Source of the DNA: Pseudodesulfovibrio sediminis
Lineage (GTDB): Bacteria > Desulfobacterota > Desulfovibrionia > Desulfovibrionales > Desulfovibrionaceae
Length of the DNA stretch: 64,000 bases
Assembly (NCBI RefSeq): GCF_020886695.1
Contig: NZ_AP024485.1
Location: 1,125,001-1,189,000, forward strand
Direction of reading: 5' to 3'
Positions 35,956-45,521 of this stretch are shown here, in pieces. How positions within the stretch are numbered: the stretch's first letter is position 1; every line of letters starts with the position of its first letter. Both the position numbers and the translations under genes were made by a program. Under the pieces are notes generated by a model that searched no databases, was not told the DNA's origin, and was given only the letters and a program-made list of their open reading frames with translations.

Positions 35956-36691
35956 ATTCGGTACACGCAACCCCAATCTCACGGGCAAGGTGGTCATGGG
36001 TATGACCACACCCGGCCCTGACGAGATGACCATTCAGGAGATTGAAGGCAAGCGCCAGATCATGTGGGACGACGCCACCAATGAGGAATACCTCAACAGG
36101 GTCAAGGACAAAGCCAAGGAAGCGGCCAAAGAGATCAAGCTCCTGGCAGAACTGGAAGCTGAAGCACTGAGGGCCACTGCACAACGCGAAGGATACGAAG
36201 CAGGATTGGTCCAGGCTCAAGAAGAACTGGATCAGCATGTGCAGGCCCTGACATCCCAGACCGAAGACCTGCTGGCCAAACTGGGAGCATCCGGCTCCTC
36301 CATTTTCGAAGCCCGCAGACAGGACATCATCAGTCTCATCCGCCTTGCCGTGGAGAAAACCCTGAAGGTAGAACTGGAAGAAAAACGCATGGCATCTCTG
36401 GAAGAGCTCATGCAGGAAGCGTTGGACCGCATTGAATCCCAACGTCAGCTTGACATCCGGTGTCATCCTGCTGACGTGGAGGGGCTGGAGGCGTACCTGT
36501 CCACCATTCAGGAGCGCACCCCCTCCCTGCAATACTGGAGCGTCAAAGGGGACGCCAGCATTGAATCCGGCGGCGTGATGGTCGAAGCTGCCGGAGGAAA
36601 GGTGGACAACACCATTGATACGCGCTGGAATGGCGTTGAACCTATTTTTGAACAATTGGCCGCCCAGATCACGGCAACTGACGAGGATTAG
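35942..36691 (+). CDS. fliH: Flagellar assembly protein FliH
   Basis: 249 residues from ATG 35942, which overlaps the end of fliG by 14 bases and has GAGG eight bases before it; a TTG at 35918 is less likely. The middle part is a long charged helix (EEYLNRVKDKAKEAAKEIKLLAELEAEAL and the AREGYEAGLVQAQEEL glycine-containing repeat region), and the C-terminus (LIRLAVEKTLKVELEE, VEAAGGKVDNTIDTRWNGV) matches the FliH/V-type ATPase E subunit fold. FliH binds and holds back the export ATPase FliI. Confidence 0.92.
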   Translation: MSLSRFGTRNPNLTGKVVMGMTTPGPDEMTIQEIEGKRQIMWDDATNEEYLNRVKDKAKEAAKEIKLLAELEAEALRATAQREGYEAGLVQAQEELDQHVQALTSQTEDLLAKLGASGSSIFEARRQDIISLIRLAVEKTLKVELEEKRMASLEELMQEALDRIESQRQLDIRCHPADVEGLEAYLSTIQERTPSLQYWSVKGDASIESGGVMVEAAGGKVDNTIDTRWNGVEPIFEQLAAQITATDED

Positions 36692-36694
36692 TCA

Positions 36695-38068
36695 ATGAGC
36701 ATGGAATCGAGGTTCGGCCTGCTCGAAGAACTGGACCCCTGCCAGACCTTCGGCAAGGTCACCAAGGTCGTCGGCCTCATCGCCGAAGGCCATGGGATCA
36801 AGGCTCCGCTCGGCTCCGTGTGTTATCTCATGCCCCCTGGCGGCGATCCCATCCCCGCAGAGGTCGTCGGTTTCAAGGACAGCGCCTGTCTGTTCATGCC
36901 CTACTCGGACATGCGCGGCATAGGCCCCGGCTCCCTCATTCAGAACGCGGCTACCCCGCCTCACATGCCTGTTGGACCGGAATTTCTGGGACGTGCCGTG
37001 GATGCCTTTGGCGATCCTCTTGACGGCAAGGGCCCCATTCACTCAGAAACATTTGTTCCCCTGCACCGCGAACCGCCGAACCCGCTGGAACGCCCCCGCA
37101 TCAACGAACCGCTGGATGTCGGCATCCGCTCGGTCAACTCCCTGCTGACCCTTGGCAAAGGCCAGCGCGTAGGCATCATGGCCGGTTCAGGCGTGGGTAA
37201 ATCCACAACACTCGGCATGATGGCCCGCTATACCAAAGCGGATATCAACGTCATTGCCCTGGTTGGCGAGCGTGGTAGAGAGGTAGTGGAATTCATGGAA
37301 CGCGACCTCGGCCCCGAGGGAATGAAACGCTCCGTACTGGTGGTGGCCACATCGGACAAAAGCCCGCTCATTCGCATGCGCGCCGCCTATGCGGCAACGG
37401 CCATTGCTGAATATTTCCGTGACGAAGGCAAAGACGTCCTGCTCATGATGGACTCTGTCACCCGATTTGCCATGGCAGGTCGCGAGGTCGGTCTGGCTGC
37501 AGGCGAACCGCCCACACGCGGTGGGTACACCCCCAGTGTGTTTGCCCACCTGCCACAACTGCTGGAGCGCGCAGGCAAAAACATGAAAGGCTCCATTACC
37601 GGCATATACACGGTGCTGGTGGATGGTGATGATTTTACGGAACCCATTGCGGATTCCACCCGTTCCATTCTTGACGGTCACATAGTGCTGACCCGCGAAC
37701 TGGCCGATCTCGGCCATTATCCGGCCATTGACGTGCTCAAGTCCATAAGCCGTCTTCGTTCCGACATCACGACAAACGAAGCACAAGCCAACGGTCGCAA
37801 ACTGCTCAGACATATGGCGACATTCAAACGGGTCGAGGACATGGTCAATATCGGCGCCTATCAAAAGGGCGCCAACGCCGAAGTGGACAAGGCCATATCC
37901 ATGGTCGGCCCCATCAACACGTTCCTGCGCCAGCTTGTGGCCGAACAGGTCACGCTGGACGAAGCGTTTGCAGCAATGAATGCACTTGTTGGAGAGCAGA
38001 AAAAAGAACAGCCCAAACAAGCTCAAGCGGCCCCTTCACCAGAGAACATCGGCGTCAGCATGGGTTAG
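36695..38068 (+). CDS. fliI: Flagellum-specific export ATPase FliI
   Basis: 457 residues. The Walker A loop is GIMAGSGVGKSTTLG (about residue 164), followed by ALVGERGREVVEFMERDLG and the Walker B DVLLMMDSVTRFAMAGREVGLAAGEPPTRGGYTPSVFAHLPQLLERAG region (quoted by parts, about residues 247-290). FliI powers export of flagellar subunits together with FliH and FliJ. It is the last gene of this operon; no fliJ follows, because the convergent AsmA-like gene overlaps its stop by four bases. Confidence 0.97.
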   Translation: MSMESRFGLLEELDPCQTFGKVTKVVGLIAEGHGIKAPLGSVCYLMPPGGDPIPAEVVGFKDSACLFMPYSDMRGIGPGSLIQNAATPPHMPVGPEFLGRAVDAFGDPLDGKGPIHSETFVPLHREPPNPLERPRINEPLDVGIRSVNSLLTLGKGQRVGIMAGSGVGKSTTLGMMARYTKADINVIALVGERGREVVEFMERDLGPEGMKRSVLVVATSDKSPLIRMRAAYAATAIAEYFRDEGKDVLLMMDSVTRFAMAGREVGLAAGEPPTRGGYTPSVFAHLPQLLERAGKNMKGSITGIYTVLVDGDDFTEPIADSTRSILDGHIVLTRELADLGHYPAIDVLKSISRLRSDITTNEAQANGRKLLRHMATFKRVEDMVNIGAYQKGANAEVDKAISMVGPINTFLRQLVAEQVTLDEAFAAMNALVGEQKKEQPKQAQAAPSPENIGVSMG

Positions 38069-40209
38069 AAGATACCGAGGAACTTGCCTTTGCTCGATCC
38101 GCTTTTGCTGCTGGAGCCACTATCATCCAACGCGTCTCCCACACTCTCGACCGCCCCTTTGACGCCGTCAAAGACACTCCCGGCAACATCGAGCACCATT
38201 CCGCCTAAGGCTTTGACATACTCGGTAATGGAAACCCAGTAGTACGGATTCTCCAATGTTCCGGTGACATGAATGGGCACCATCACCCCGATGAGATCGT
38301 CAGAGTCCTTGCCCCCCTGCCCCTCGGCCTGAGGTACGAGTTTGGCCTTGACCATGTAGTCGATCTCCCGCGTGGGCAGATAGACAGCACCGGCTCCGGT
38401 GGCACGCAGCCCTGGCGCCTTGACCTCCAGGTCCCTGTTTCTGACCACCCCTTTGCGGATGACACCGGTACCGGTAATGGCCCCGAACTTCGTGGAATCC
38501 GTTTTGGCCGCCTCCACCTTGCCGCCTTCTGACTTACGCTTATGCGTCTGTCGGGCCATTCGGGTGAGGTCGACACCGGGAAACACACCATCAGCCAGAT
38601 GAAAATCGAATTTTCCATTCGTGTTGGAAAGTATATCGTACACTCGACTCCCAACACTGGAAGCCGCGAGTTTGAAATCAAGCATACCGGCCCGCTTTGA
38701 ATTGCCGGTCATATCACGGGACAGGCCGCCCACATCGACTTTTTCGATGGTCGCAGTCATCCCGGATCGGGGAGTCGGTCCCTGTGCGTTGACAATGGAA
38801 GTACCGCGAATAACCCCGTCGTATGCATCCATGGACACTGATTTGAGACGAACTATGCCATCTTTTGCATCCAGTTTGGCGACAACATTTGTGACGTTCG
38901 CCTTGCCGATCGTCAGCTTTGCGACCCTGGCTTCCACGTCAAAGGCCAGGTTGCGGATCACATCAACAGGCAGGATCGTATCATCCTTCTCGCCATTTGC
39001 CGCCTTTTTCTTGGAGTTCCGCGTCGTGCCGGCATGTCCTGTCGGCAGATACCGATCAAGATCAAGCGTGCCCACGTCGATACGGGCAAAAACAAATGGC
39101 AGCGCCCCGGCCGCTTCTGCCCGCCCCTTGGCCACGATACGCGCATCGTCCGCATTGGCCTCCAGAGCATTCACGGTGAGCACTCCCGACTCATAGGCAA
39201 AATCCACCATGCCGTTCAACCGAGTCAATGCCTTGGGATCAGCTGTGGCCGGAAGTTCTTCTCCTAGGGCTGCCAGGGTCTTTTTGGCGTTGAACGGGTC
39301 AAGAGTGATGACCCCCGCCATTTTTTCAACACTCTTAGTAATCCCTTGCACAGTGGCGTCAGCGTGCACGGTGACCCCGTAAGAAGAAGCCTTCAGGCCC
39401 GAAACCTGGGCACGCTCCTCGTTAAAATTCAAGGTCAGAAATTTGAGATTCACACTCGCCTTCGTCTTTCCGCCAGGAATGACCTCACCCTCGGCATCGA
39501 CCTTCAGCTTCATATCCATGTGGCTGTATTCGCGATTCTCCATGTCGATGGATGATTTCCCGGACAAGGAAATCGTCCCTTTGACGTTTGGGGCGGGACA
39601 GGCAAAAGCAAGATTAACATCCACGGGGAAGAGAGCGCCCTGCCGAACCTTGCCAGTGGAGACAGTGAGGCCGCTCAGCACAAAGGCCGTGTCAGTCATT
39701 CTGTCGTCCCACTGAAATCGGGCATCCGTAATGGAAACATCGCCGACCTCAAGGGAGAACGGCTCGATATCAAAGGGATCAGACTCGGAAGAAGTCTCTG
39801 GACTGCGACCAACAAGATCAGCCCAGTTGGTTGTCCCGTCTGCTTTGCGCGCCAATTTGAGGTCCAACTCGTCAAGTCGGAGATCTCCAAACTTGACCTT
39901 GCCGAACAACAGCGGGAACGTCTGGATAGTAACTCGACCGGAAGCAGTCGTGATCATAGGCTCAGGTCCGAAGCCTTCTGCGTTGCTGAGCGTCAAACCA
40001 CCCAACTCGACACCAAAGCGTGGAAATACCAGGAGGTTGAGGTCTCCATCAAAAGTCAATGTCCGGCCCGTGGTATGCTCGACAGCCTGCGCGATACGGT
40101 CCTTGTATTCATTGAGATCAATGACAGTGACCATGACCACCAGGGCCAGAACGAACAGGAAGGCAAGCCCGCCTGCTCCAATCAAACTCCATTTGGCAAC
40201 CTTACGCAT
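38065..40209 (-). CDS. AsmA-family protein
   Basis: 714 residues. The N-terminus KWSLIGAGGLAFLFVLALVVMVTVIDLNEYKDRI is a membrane anchor followed by the LNEYKDRIAQAVEHTTGRTLTFDGDL motif of AsmA proteins; the rest is mostly beta and should lie in the periplasm. The C-terminal region has AsmA_2 features (LTRMARQTHK, GVIRKGVVRNRDLEVKAPGLRATGAGAVYLPTREIDYMVKAKLVP, residues about 580-640). AsmA-like proteins are thought to move phospholipid between membranes. The C-terminus ends in a Ser/Gly/Lys-rich low-complexity segment. A MerR gene lies upstream on the same strand. Confidence 0.9.
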   Translation of the reverse strand: MRKVAKWSLIGAGGLAFLFVLALVVMVTVIDLNEYKDRIAQAVEHTTGRTLTFDGDLNLLVFPRFGVELGGLTLSNAEGFGPEPMITTASGRVTIQTFPLLFGKVKFGDLRLDELDLKLARKADGTTNWADLVGRSPETSSESDPFDIEPFSLEVGDVSITDARFQWDDRMTDTAFVLSGLTVSTGKVRQGALFPVDVNLAFACPAPNVKGTISLSGKSSIDMENREYSHMDMKLKVDAEGEVIPGGKTKASVNLKFLTLNFNEERAQVSGLKASSYGVTVHADATVQGITKSVEKMAGVITLDPFNAKKTLAALGEELPATADPKALTRLNGMVDFAYESGVLTVNALEANADDARIVAKGRAEAAGALPFVFARIDVGTLDLDRYLPTGHAGTTRNSKKKAANGEKDDTILPVDVIRNLAFDVEARVAKLTIGKANVTNVVAKLDAKDGIVRLKSVSMDAYDGVIRGTSIVNAQGPTPRSGMTATIEKVDVGGLSRDMTGNSKRAGMLDFKLAASSVGSRVYDILSNTNGKFDFHLADGVFPGVDLTRMARQTHKRKSEGGKVEAAKTDSTKFGAITGTGVIRKGVVRNRDLEVKAPGLRATGAGAVYLPTREIDYMVKAKLVPQAEGQGGKDSDDLIGVMVPIHVTGTLENPYYWVSITEYVKALGGMVLDVAGSVFDGVKGAVESVGDALDDSGSSSKSGSSKGKFLGIF

Positions 40210-40237
40210 CAGGATCTCCCATACTGACGATCAGCGA

Positions 40238-40546
40238 TCACTTGGACAACAAGCGCTTAATCGCCAACAGTTCATCACGTACCTCAAGCAGTAATCCCCC
40301 CTGCTCACTGGTACGAAGTTTCCGTTTGGCACCGTCAATGGTCAACCCTTCATCATAGAGCAGCCGCTTGATTTCACGCAGCACTTCCATGTTTTCTTCT
40401 GTATACAACCGTTGCCCAGCGTCGGTGCGGATGGGATCGATCTCCTCGAATTCATCCTCCCAAAACCGCAGAGTATGCGTTTTCACGCCTATCTCACGGG
40501 CCGCCTGGCCAATTTTGTATCGCTTGAAGTCCAATAAATCATCCAT
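40238..40546 (-). CDS. MerR-family transcriptional regulator, short form
   Basis: 102 residues: a MerR DNA-binding domain (YKIGQAAREIGVKTHTLRFWEDEFEEIDPIRTDAGQRLYTEENMEVLREIKRLL, residues about 9-62) and a short coiled coil, without an effector domain or metal-binding cysteines. Such short MerR proteins are often found beside translation operons in this group. It stands between the pheT terminator and the AsmA-like gene on the minus strand. Confidence 0.9.
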   Translation of the reverse strand: MDDLLDFKRYKIGQAAREIGVKTHTLRFWEDEFEEIDPIRTDAGQRLYTEENMEVLREIKRLLYDEGLTIDGAKRKLRTSEQGGLLLEVRDELLAIKRLLSK

Positions 40547-40611
40547 CTCAGATATCTAACAAATCAGACGACAGGCTTCAATACGTTTACACGATTTCCA
40601 CCGGATGGGAC

Positions 40612-40648
40612 AAAAAAAGCCCCGCTCCTGAAGGAACGGGGCTTTTTT
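40612..40648. terminator. Intrinsic terminator at the end of the thrS-pheT operon
   Basis: GCCCCG-c-TCCT pairs with AGGA-a-CGGGGC (40619-40642), flanked by A7 on the left and T6 on the right, so it can work on both strands. It lies about 20 bases after the pheT stop. Confidence 0.93.
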
Positions 40649-40666
40649 CATACATTACGGATAGAT

Positions 40667-43066
40667 CTAAAAATGGATCGGCAGATTCTTTTCAAGGGCT
40701 TCAAGGATCTTCTTGTGCTCCTTGTCCACCTGCTTGTCCTTCAAGGTCTTGGTCGGTGAACGATAGGTCAGACGGAAAGAGATATTGCGCTCTTCATCCT
40801 GTCCCTCTGGCACAAATTCGGCCACCAGTTCGACAGATTCGAGGATCTTGATATTGGTATCCAGAATGGCTGTACGGATCACATCGGCGGTCAGAGTGGC
40901 CGGGCCAATGACCGTGATGTCACGGCGGCTTGACGGGTAGACAGGCAGCGGAGCGAATTCGATCTTGTGATTCTCCACCATGTCGCGCAACTGATCCAGA
41001 TCAACGTCGGCCAGCCAGGCTGCCTTCTTTGCATAATAAAAATCAGCGATATCTCCCTTGACCTGCCCGATGAAACCGACAGGCGTCTCGTTGACGCTGA
41101 CCTGCACGCAGGGTTCAAGGTAGGCGTGACCTTCCATCAGTGTGAATTCCGGCTGCTCAAGCTTGAGGGAATCCTCCACCAGATGCTCGATGAGTCCCTT
41201 GACGTCCAGATAGTCTGCATCGGCAACGCCCCACGGCCATTCATTGGCGTGACGAGGACCGTGCAACAGCATTGCCAGTCGAGTAAATTCGCGAGTCTCG
41301 GTCTCGGACTCCGCATCGGCCACGAACTTCTTGGCCACCTCGAAGATACGGACATGATTGTTGCCCTGTGCGAGGTTGTTCTTGAGCGTGTTGAGCAGTC
41401 CCGGAGCCAGATCGGTACGCATGACGTTCTGATCTTCAGACAACGGGTTGGCAATGAAGACGCGCCCTTCTTCCGGCAGATTGAGACGATCGAGATCATC
41501 GGAACCGACAAAGCTGTAGTTGATGGCTTCGCTCAAACCGACACCTGCGCCCCAGGTCTTGATGCGCTTGATGAAATCATACTCTGTGCCGGTGCTGACA
41601 GTGTCCAGCGACTTGGCAACCTTGGGCAGCACGGCGGGGATGCGGTCCAGTCCGTAGACGCGACCCACTTCCTCGTACAGATCCACTTCACGTTCCAGAT
41701 CAAGGCGGTGGGAAGGTGTGGCAACGGTCCAGTTCTCCGGGTTGGCGTCATCGACGGTACACCCTTCGAGCGTAAACACTTTCTTGGCAAAATCCGTATC
41801 CAGATCCAGACCCAGCAGCGACATGCAGCGAGTGTGACGGTATCCATGGGAGCGATCCTGCCACGGCTGCGGCTCGGTCGAAGTCACGCCGGAGATGATC
41901 TTGCCTCCCGAGGTCTCAGCCATGAGCTGAGCCGCGCGGTCCTGACAGAAACGGGTCATCTGCTGGTCCACGCCACGCTCGAAACGGTAGGATGCGTCGG
42001 ACGGCAACGCCAGACGGCGGGCGGTCTTGCGAACAGTACCCGCTCTGAAAACGGCGGCCTCAAGCAGCACACTGGTGGAGCCTGAATGCATCTCGGAGTT
42101 GGCGCCGCCCATGACGCCAGCCAGGGCGACAGGTTTTTTGCCATCCCAGATGAGCAGGTCATTGGCCGTCAGCGTCCGCTCCACATGATCCAGCGTGGTG
42201 AACTTCATGCCGTCGGTGGCCGGGGCCACGCGGATAGTGGCATCCTCGATCAGATCAAGGTCAAACGCATGCTGCGGCTGGCCCAGCTCGAACATGACAT
42301 AGTTGGTCACGTCGACGATATTGGAAATGGGGCGTTGACCGAGTGCGAGCAATTTGAAGCGCATCCAGTCAGGAGATTTCTTTGTTTCCACACCCTTGAT
42401 GATGCGGGCATGATAGGCCGGGCACAATGCGGGGTCATCAATGATGACCTTGATTTCGTCAGCGCAGTTACCGCCGGACTCAACCAGATTCAACTCCGGC
42501 ATGGTCAGGGGCAGGTCAAACGCGAGGGCGGTCTCACGGGCAAACCCGAGGATGGAAAGACAATCAGCGCGGTTGGGGGTGATATCAAAATCAAAAACCG
42601 TGCGCTCAAGCCCAAGGGCGTCAACCAGTTTGTCACCGACAGCAAAGGACTCATCCAAAACCCAGATGCCTTCGTGGTCGTCCGACAGGCCGAGTTCCCG
42701 CTCGGAGCAGATCATGCCGAATGACTTGATCCCGCGGAGCTTGGCCTTCTTGATTTTCATCCCTTCGGGCATGGTCGTTCCGACCGTGGCGACCGGGACT
42801 TTCTGCCCCTTGCCCACGTTGGGTGCGCCGCACACGATGGTCAGGGTTTCAGGGCCACCCACATCCACGGTGCAGACCGAGAGCTTTTCGGCCTCGGGGT
42901 GCGGCTCGCACTCAACGACATGACCGACCACGATGTCCTTGATCCCCTCGAAAGGATCGTCGATCCCTTCCAGCTCAAGACCCAGCATGGTGAGCTTATC
43001 GCCCAGTACCTGGATATCTCCCTCGTAGGGGACGAACTCACGCAACCAATTCAAGCTAACTAACAT
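40667..43066 (-). CDS. pheT: Phenylalanine-tRNA ligase beta subunit
   Basis: 799 residues, the normal length. Domains in order are an N-terminal part with VSLNWLREFVPY, the tRNA-binding EMAP-like domain (IVVGHVVECEPHPEAEKLSVCTVDVG, about 45-150), B3/B4 editing domain with VDVTNYVMFELGQPQHAFD, B5 domain, the catalytic-like core (IANPLSEDQNVMRTDLAPGLL) and a C-terminal anticodon-binding ferredoxin fold (PVYPSSRRDITVIG). It works as an alpha2-beta2 tetramer with PheS. An intrinsic terminator lies between pheS and this gene. Confidence 0.97.
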   Translation of the reverse strand: MLVSLNWLREFVPYEGDIQVLGDKLTMLGLELEGIDDPFEGIKDIVVGHVVECEPHPEAEKLSVCTVDVGGPETLTIVCGAPNVGKGQKVPVATVGTTMPEGMKIKKAKLRGIKSFGMICSERELGLSDDHEGIWVLDESFAVGDKLVDALGLERTVFDFDITPNRADCLSILGFARETALAFDLPLTMPELNLVESGGNCADEIKVIIDDPALCPAYHARIIKGVETKKSPDWMRFKLLALGQRPISNIVDVTNYVMFELGQPQHAFDLDLIEDATIRVAPATDGMKFTTLDHVERTLTANDLLIWDGKKPVALAGVMGGANSEMHSGSTSVLLEAAVFRAGTVRKTARRLALPSDASYRFERGVDQQMTRFCQDRAAQLMAETSGGKIISGVTSTEPQPWQDRSHGYRHTRCMSLLGLDLDTDFAKKVFTLEGCTVDDANPENWTVATPSHRLDLEREVDLYEEVGRVYGLDRIPAVLPKVAKSLDTVSTGTEYDFIKRIKTWGAGVGLSEAINYSFVGSDDLDRLNLPEEGRVFIANPLSEDQNVMRTDLAPGLLNTLKNNLAQGNNHVRIFEVAKKFVADAESETETREFTRLAMLLHGPRHANEWPWGVADADYLDVKGLIEHLVEDSLKLEQPEFTLMEGHAYLEPCVQVSVNETPVGFIGQVKGDIADFYYAKKAAWLADVDLDQLRDMVENHKIEFAPLPVYPSSRRDITVIGPATLTADVIRTAILDTNIKILESVELVAEFVPEGQDEERNISFRLTYRSPTKTLKDKQVDKEHKKILEALEKNLPIHF

Positions 43067-43095
43067 TGCACTACCGTAAACGGTGAAAAGTTATG

Positions 43096-43137
43096 AAAAA
43101 GCGGTCCGGTCAGAACACACGGAACTGGCCGGACCGC
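43096..43137 (-). terminator. Intrinsic terminator between pheS and pheT
   Basis: Read on the minus strand, GCGGTCCGG (43129-43137 side) pairs with CCGGACCGC (43101-43109 side), extended by CAG/CTG after one mismatch, and is followed by TTTTT. It lies ten bases after the pheS stop and about 30 bases before the pheT start. Confidence 0.82.
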
Positions 43138-43146
43138 GAGTAATCT

Positions 43147-44199
43147 TTATGCGAACTGTTCCAGGAATCGGACGTCGTTCTCAAAGAACATGCGCAGGTC
43201 ACCGATGCCGTATTTCAGCATGGCGATACGTTCGATGCCCACACCAAAGGCAAAGCCGGTGTAAACTTCGGGGTCGTAGCCCACGGACTTGAAAACGTTC
43301 GGATCGACCATGCCACAGCCCAGAATCTCGACCCAACCGGTGCCCTTGCAGACACGACAGGTCTTGCCGTCGGTCTCACCTTTACCACCGCACAGGACGC
43401 AGGAGATATCGACCTCTGCGCTCGGCTCGGTAAACGGAAAGAAGCTGGGACGGAAGCGGACATCCGTCTTTGCACCGAAGATCTGGCGCACGAAAACGGT
43501 CAGGGTGCCGCGCAAATCTCCCATGGAAACCTGCTTATCGACCAGCAATCCCTCAATCTGATGAAACATGGGAGTGTGGGTCAAGTCGGAATCACGGCGA
43601 TAGACCTTGCCGGGCGCAATGACGGCCACCGGAGGCTGCTGCTTGAGCATGGAACGGATCTGCATGCCCGAGGTATGCGTCCGCAGCACGATGTTCTCCG
43701 AAACATACAGGGTGTCCTGCATGTCACGGGCCGGGTGCTCGGGCGGAATATTCAGCGCCTCGAAGTTGTGCCAGTCATTCTCCACTTCCGGTCCGGCTGC
43801 GTGCGAAAAGCCAAGGCCTGTCAGCACGTTGCAGACTTCGTCCATAACCAGGGTCACCGGATGCAGAGAGCCTGCCCACGGTTTGCGGCCCGGCATGGAG
43901 GGATCGAATTTCGAGAGAGACAGGCTCGTCTCGGCAGCGCCGAGTTCGGCTTCCCAGGCATCAATCAGCGCAGTAATGTGCTGCTTAATCTCGTTGGCCT
44001 TCTTGCCGCCAGCGGGCTTGTCCGTATTATCGAGCTTGCCGAGCTGGCCCATGAGCCCCGCGAGCTTGCCCTTGCGACCCAGAAACTCGATGCGGAGTTC
44101 TTCCAATTCCTTTAACGAACAAGCCTGGCCCTTGCGAGATTCGCAATCCTGGGCCAGGCTGTCGAGTCCTTCCAGGAAGGACTTCAATTCATTACTCAC
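43147..44199 (-). CDS. pheS: Phenylalanine-tRNA ligase alpha subunit
   Basis: 350 residues. A helical N-terminal arm is followed by the class II catalytic domain: [47 protein letters not shown] (residues about 115-160), motif 2 with [22 protein letters not shown], and motif 3 [37 protein letters not shown] cysteine cluster (about 270-292) is present, an insertion seen in many PheS proteins that can bind zinc. The gene starts four bases after rplT ends. Confidence 0.97.
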   Translation of the reverse strand: MSNELKSFLEGLDSLAQDCESRKGQACSLKELEELRIEFLGRKGKLAGLMGQLGKLDNTDKPAGGKKANEIKQHITALIDAWEAELGAAETSLSLSKFDPSMPGRKPWAGSLHPVTLVMDEVCNVLTGLGFSHAAGPEVENDWHNFEALNIPPEHPARDMQDTLYVSENIVLRTHTSGMQIRSMLKQQPPVAVIAPGKVYRRDSDLTHTPMFHQIEGLLVDKQVSMGDLRGTLTVFVRQIFGAKTDVRFRPSFFPFTEPSAEVDISCVLCGGKGETDGKTCRVCKGTGWVEILGCGMVDPNVFKSVGYDPEVYTGFAFGVGIERIAMLKYGIGDLRMFFENDVRFLEQFA

Positions 44200-44202
44200 A
44201 AT

Positions 44203-44556
44203 TTAGCTCACTTTGGCTTTTGCGGCCTCTGCGATTTTGGCGAACACGGCAGGATCGCGCACGGCCATATCGGCCAGGACTTTGCGGTTCAGCTCAATGC
44301 CGGCCAGCTTAAGTCCATTCATCAAACGGCTGTAAGAAAGGCCGTTGAGGCGAGCGGCTGCGTTGATACGCATGATCCACAATTTGCGGAACTCACGTTT
44401 TTTGCGCTTGCGATCACGAAATGCATTACAAAGGGCTTTTTCTACACGCTCACGAGCGGTGCGGTACAAGCGGGAGCCTGCTCCACGGTAACCCTTGGCC
44501 ATTTTCAGATATTTTTTGTGGCGCCTCTTGGCGGCGACACCGCGTTTAACTCTCAT
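44203..44556 (-). CDS. rplT: 50S ribosomal protein L20
   Basis: 117 residues, the family length, with the standard basic N-terminus [35 protein letters not shown] and the [40 protein letters not shown] core. L20 binds 23S rRNA early in assembly and in some bacteria represses its own operon. GGAGG precedes the ATG. The gap to rpmI is 179 bases, longer than usual. Confidence 0.98.
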   Translation of the reverse strand: MRVKRGVAAKRRHKKYLKMAKGYRGAGSRLYRTARERVEKALCNAFRDRKRKKREFRKLWIMRINAAARLNGLSYSRLMNGLKLAGIELNRKVLADMAVRDPAVFAKIAEAAKAKVS

Positions 44557-44735
44557 GGTTAAACCTCCATCTTTAACTACCTCCCGGGCCGGACGGACTC
44601 CCCCAGCGAGGCAAGATTCTAAATGTTATTGTACATAACGGGCATCTCGTCTGAACCGAACTGACGCTACGTGCGAACCAGGGCCATTCCCTGATTCTCT
44701 TTGAACGCGGCCAGCAGGCTTATTCAGGCGGATTG
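44557..44735 (-). other. Extended rpmI-rplT spacer
   Basis: These 179 bases separate two genes that are usually close together. CAGGG and CCCTG form a small hairpin at about 44682-44697, and a second GGGAGG occurs upstream of the true rplT ribosome-binding site. No frame of useful length is present. It could be a leader where L20 acts on its own mRNA, or a processing or promoter site. Confidence 0.4.
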
Positions 44736-44933
44736 CTAGCCGTTGGGCAACTGACGACGAACAGCCTTCATGTTGGCGGAGTCCACGGTGGTGGACTGGC
44801 CCAGGCGACGCTTCCTTTTGGCATTCTTCTTGGTCAGAATGTGCCTCAGGTTTTTGCGGCGGCGCTTGAACTTGCCAGTTGCGGTCTTGGAGAACCGCTT
44901 GGCTGCTGCACGGCGAGTTTTAATCTTAGGCAT
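44736..44933 (-). CDS. rpmI: 50S ribosomal protein L35
   Basis: 65 residues with the L35 pattern [24 protein letters not shown] and [16 protein letters not shown]. It is a small rRNA-binding protein of the large subunit. The start is preceded by AGGAGG and lies 39 bases after the infC stop. Confidence 0.98.
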   Translation of the reverse strand: MPKIKTRRAAAKRFSKTATGKFKRRRKNLRHILTKKNAKRKRRLGQSTTVDSANMKAVRRQLPNG

Positions 44934-44972
44934 AGTTATCCTCCTAGTAAGGGAACAGGTCCCTTCAGGTGT

Positions 44973-45521
44973 CTACTTTTTAACGGGAGCAAGCATCATC
45001 GTCATCGTCCGTCCTTCAGACATGGGCTTGCTCTCGACTTTTGCGATATCCTGTGTATCCTCCACGACCCTGTCGAGCATTCTCAGCCCGCGGTCCTTAT
45101 GGACGATCTCACGGCCCCGGAAGAAGATGGTCACCTTGCAGCGATCTCCTCCACCGAGAAATTTAATAATCTTGCTGAGCTTGGTCTGGTAATCGTGCTC
45201 ATCGGTTTTAGGTCGGAATTTGACTTCCTTGATCTTGATGACGGTCTGTTTCTTCTTCGCTTCCTGCAACTTTTTCTGCTGCTGGTACTTGAATTTACCG
45301 TAATCCATGATCTTGCAGACGGGCGGGTCGGCGTTCGGCGCGACCTCAACAAGGTCGAGTCCCTTATCGCGAGCGCGTTCAAGCGCGTCACGGGTTGCCA
45401 GGACTCCCAGCTGTTCTCCGTCCTCGTCCACTACCCGCACTTGGGGAATGCGGATTCTCTCGTTGCGCCGGACCTGGTCTTCTCGCCTCTGGTCTCGGTT
45501 GTAATTACCCCGAAAAGCTAT
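44973..45521 (-). CDS. infC: Translation initiation factor IF-3, probable AUA start
   Basis: 182 residues from AUA at 45519-45521. The first standard start codon in frame is GTG 45440, but that would cut into the conserved N-terminal domain: the upstream codons read DQVRRNERIRIPQVRVVDEDGEQLGV (split here by the GTG), the expected IF-3 beginning. AUA is preceded by AGGAGG (45530-45535) with eight bases between, and an in-frame UGA lies just upstream, so no other start fits. E. coli infC starts at AUU, a non-standard codon that IF-3 rejects, giving autocontrol. The later motifs are normal: PPVCKIMDYGKFKYQQQKK and RTDEHDYQTKL region, then MMLAPVKK. The start overlaps the 3' end of thrS. Confidence 0.93.
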   Translation of the reverse strand: MAFRGNYNRDQRREDQVRRNERIRIPQVRVVDEDGEQLGVLATRDALERARDKGLDLVEVAPNADPPVCKIMDYGKFKYQQQKKLQEAKKKQTVIKIKEVKFRPKTDEHDYQTKLSKIIKFLGGGDRCKVTIFFRGREIVHKDRGLRMLDRVVEDTQDIAKVESKPMSEGRTMTMMLAPVKK

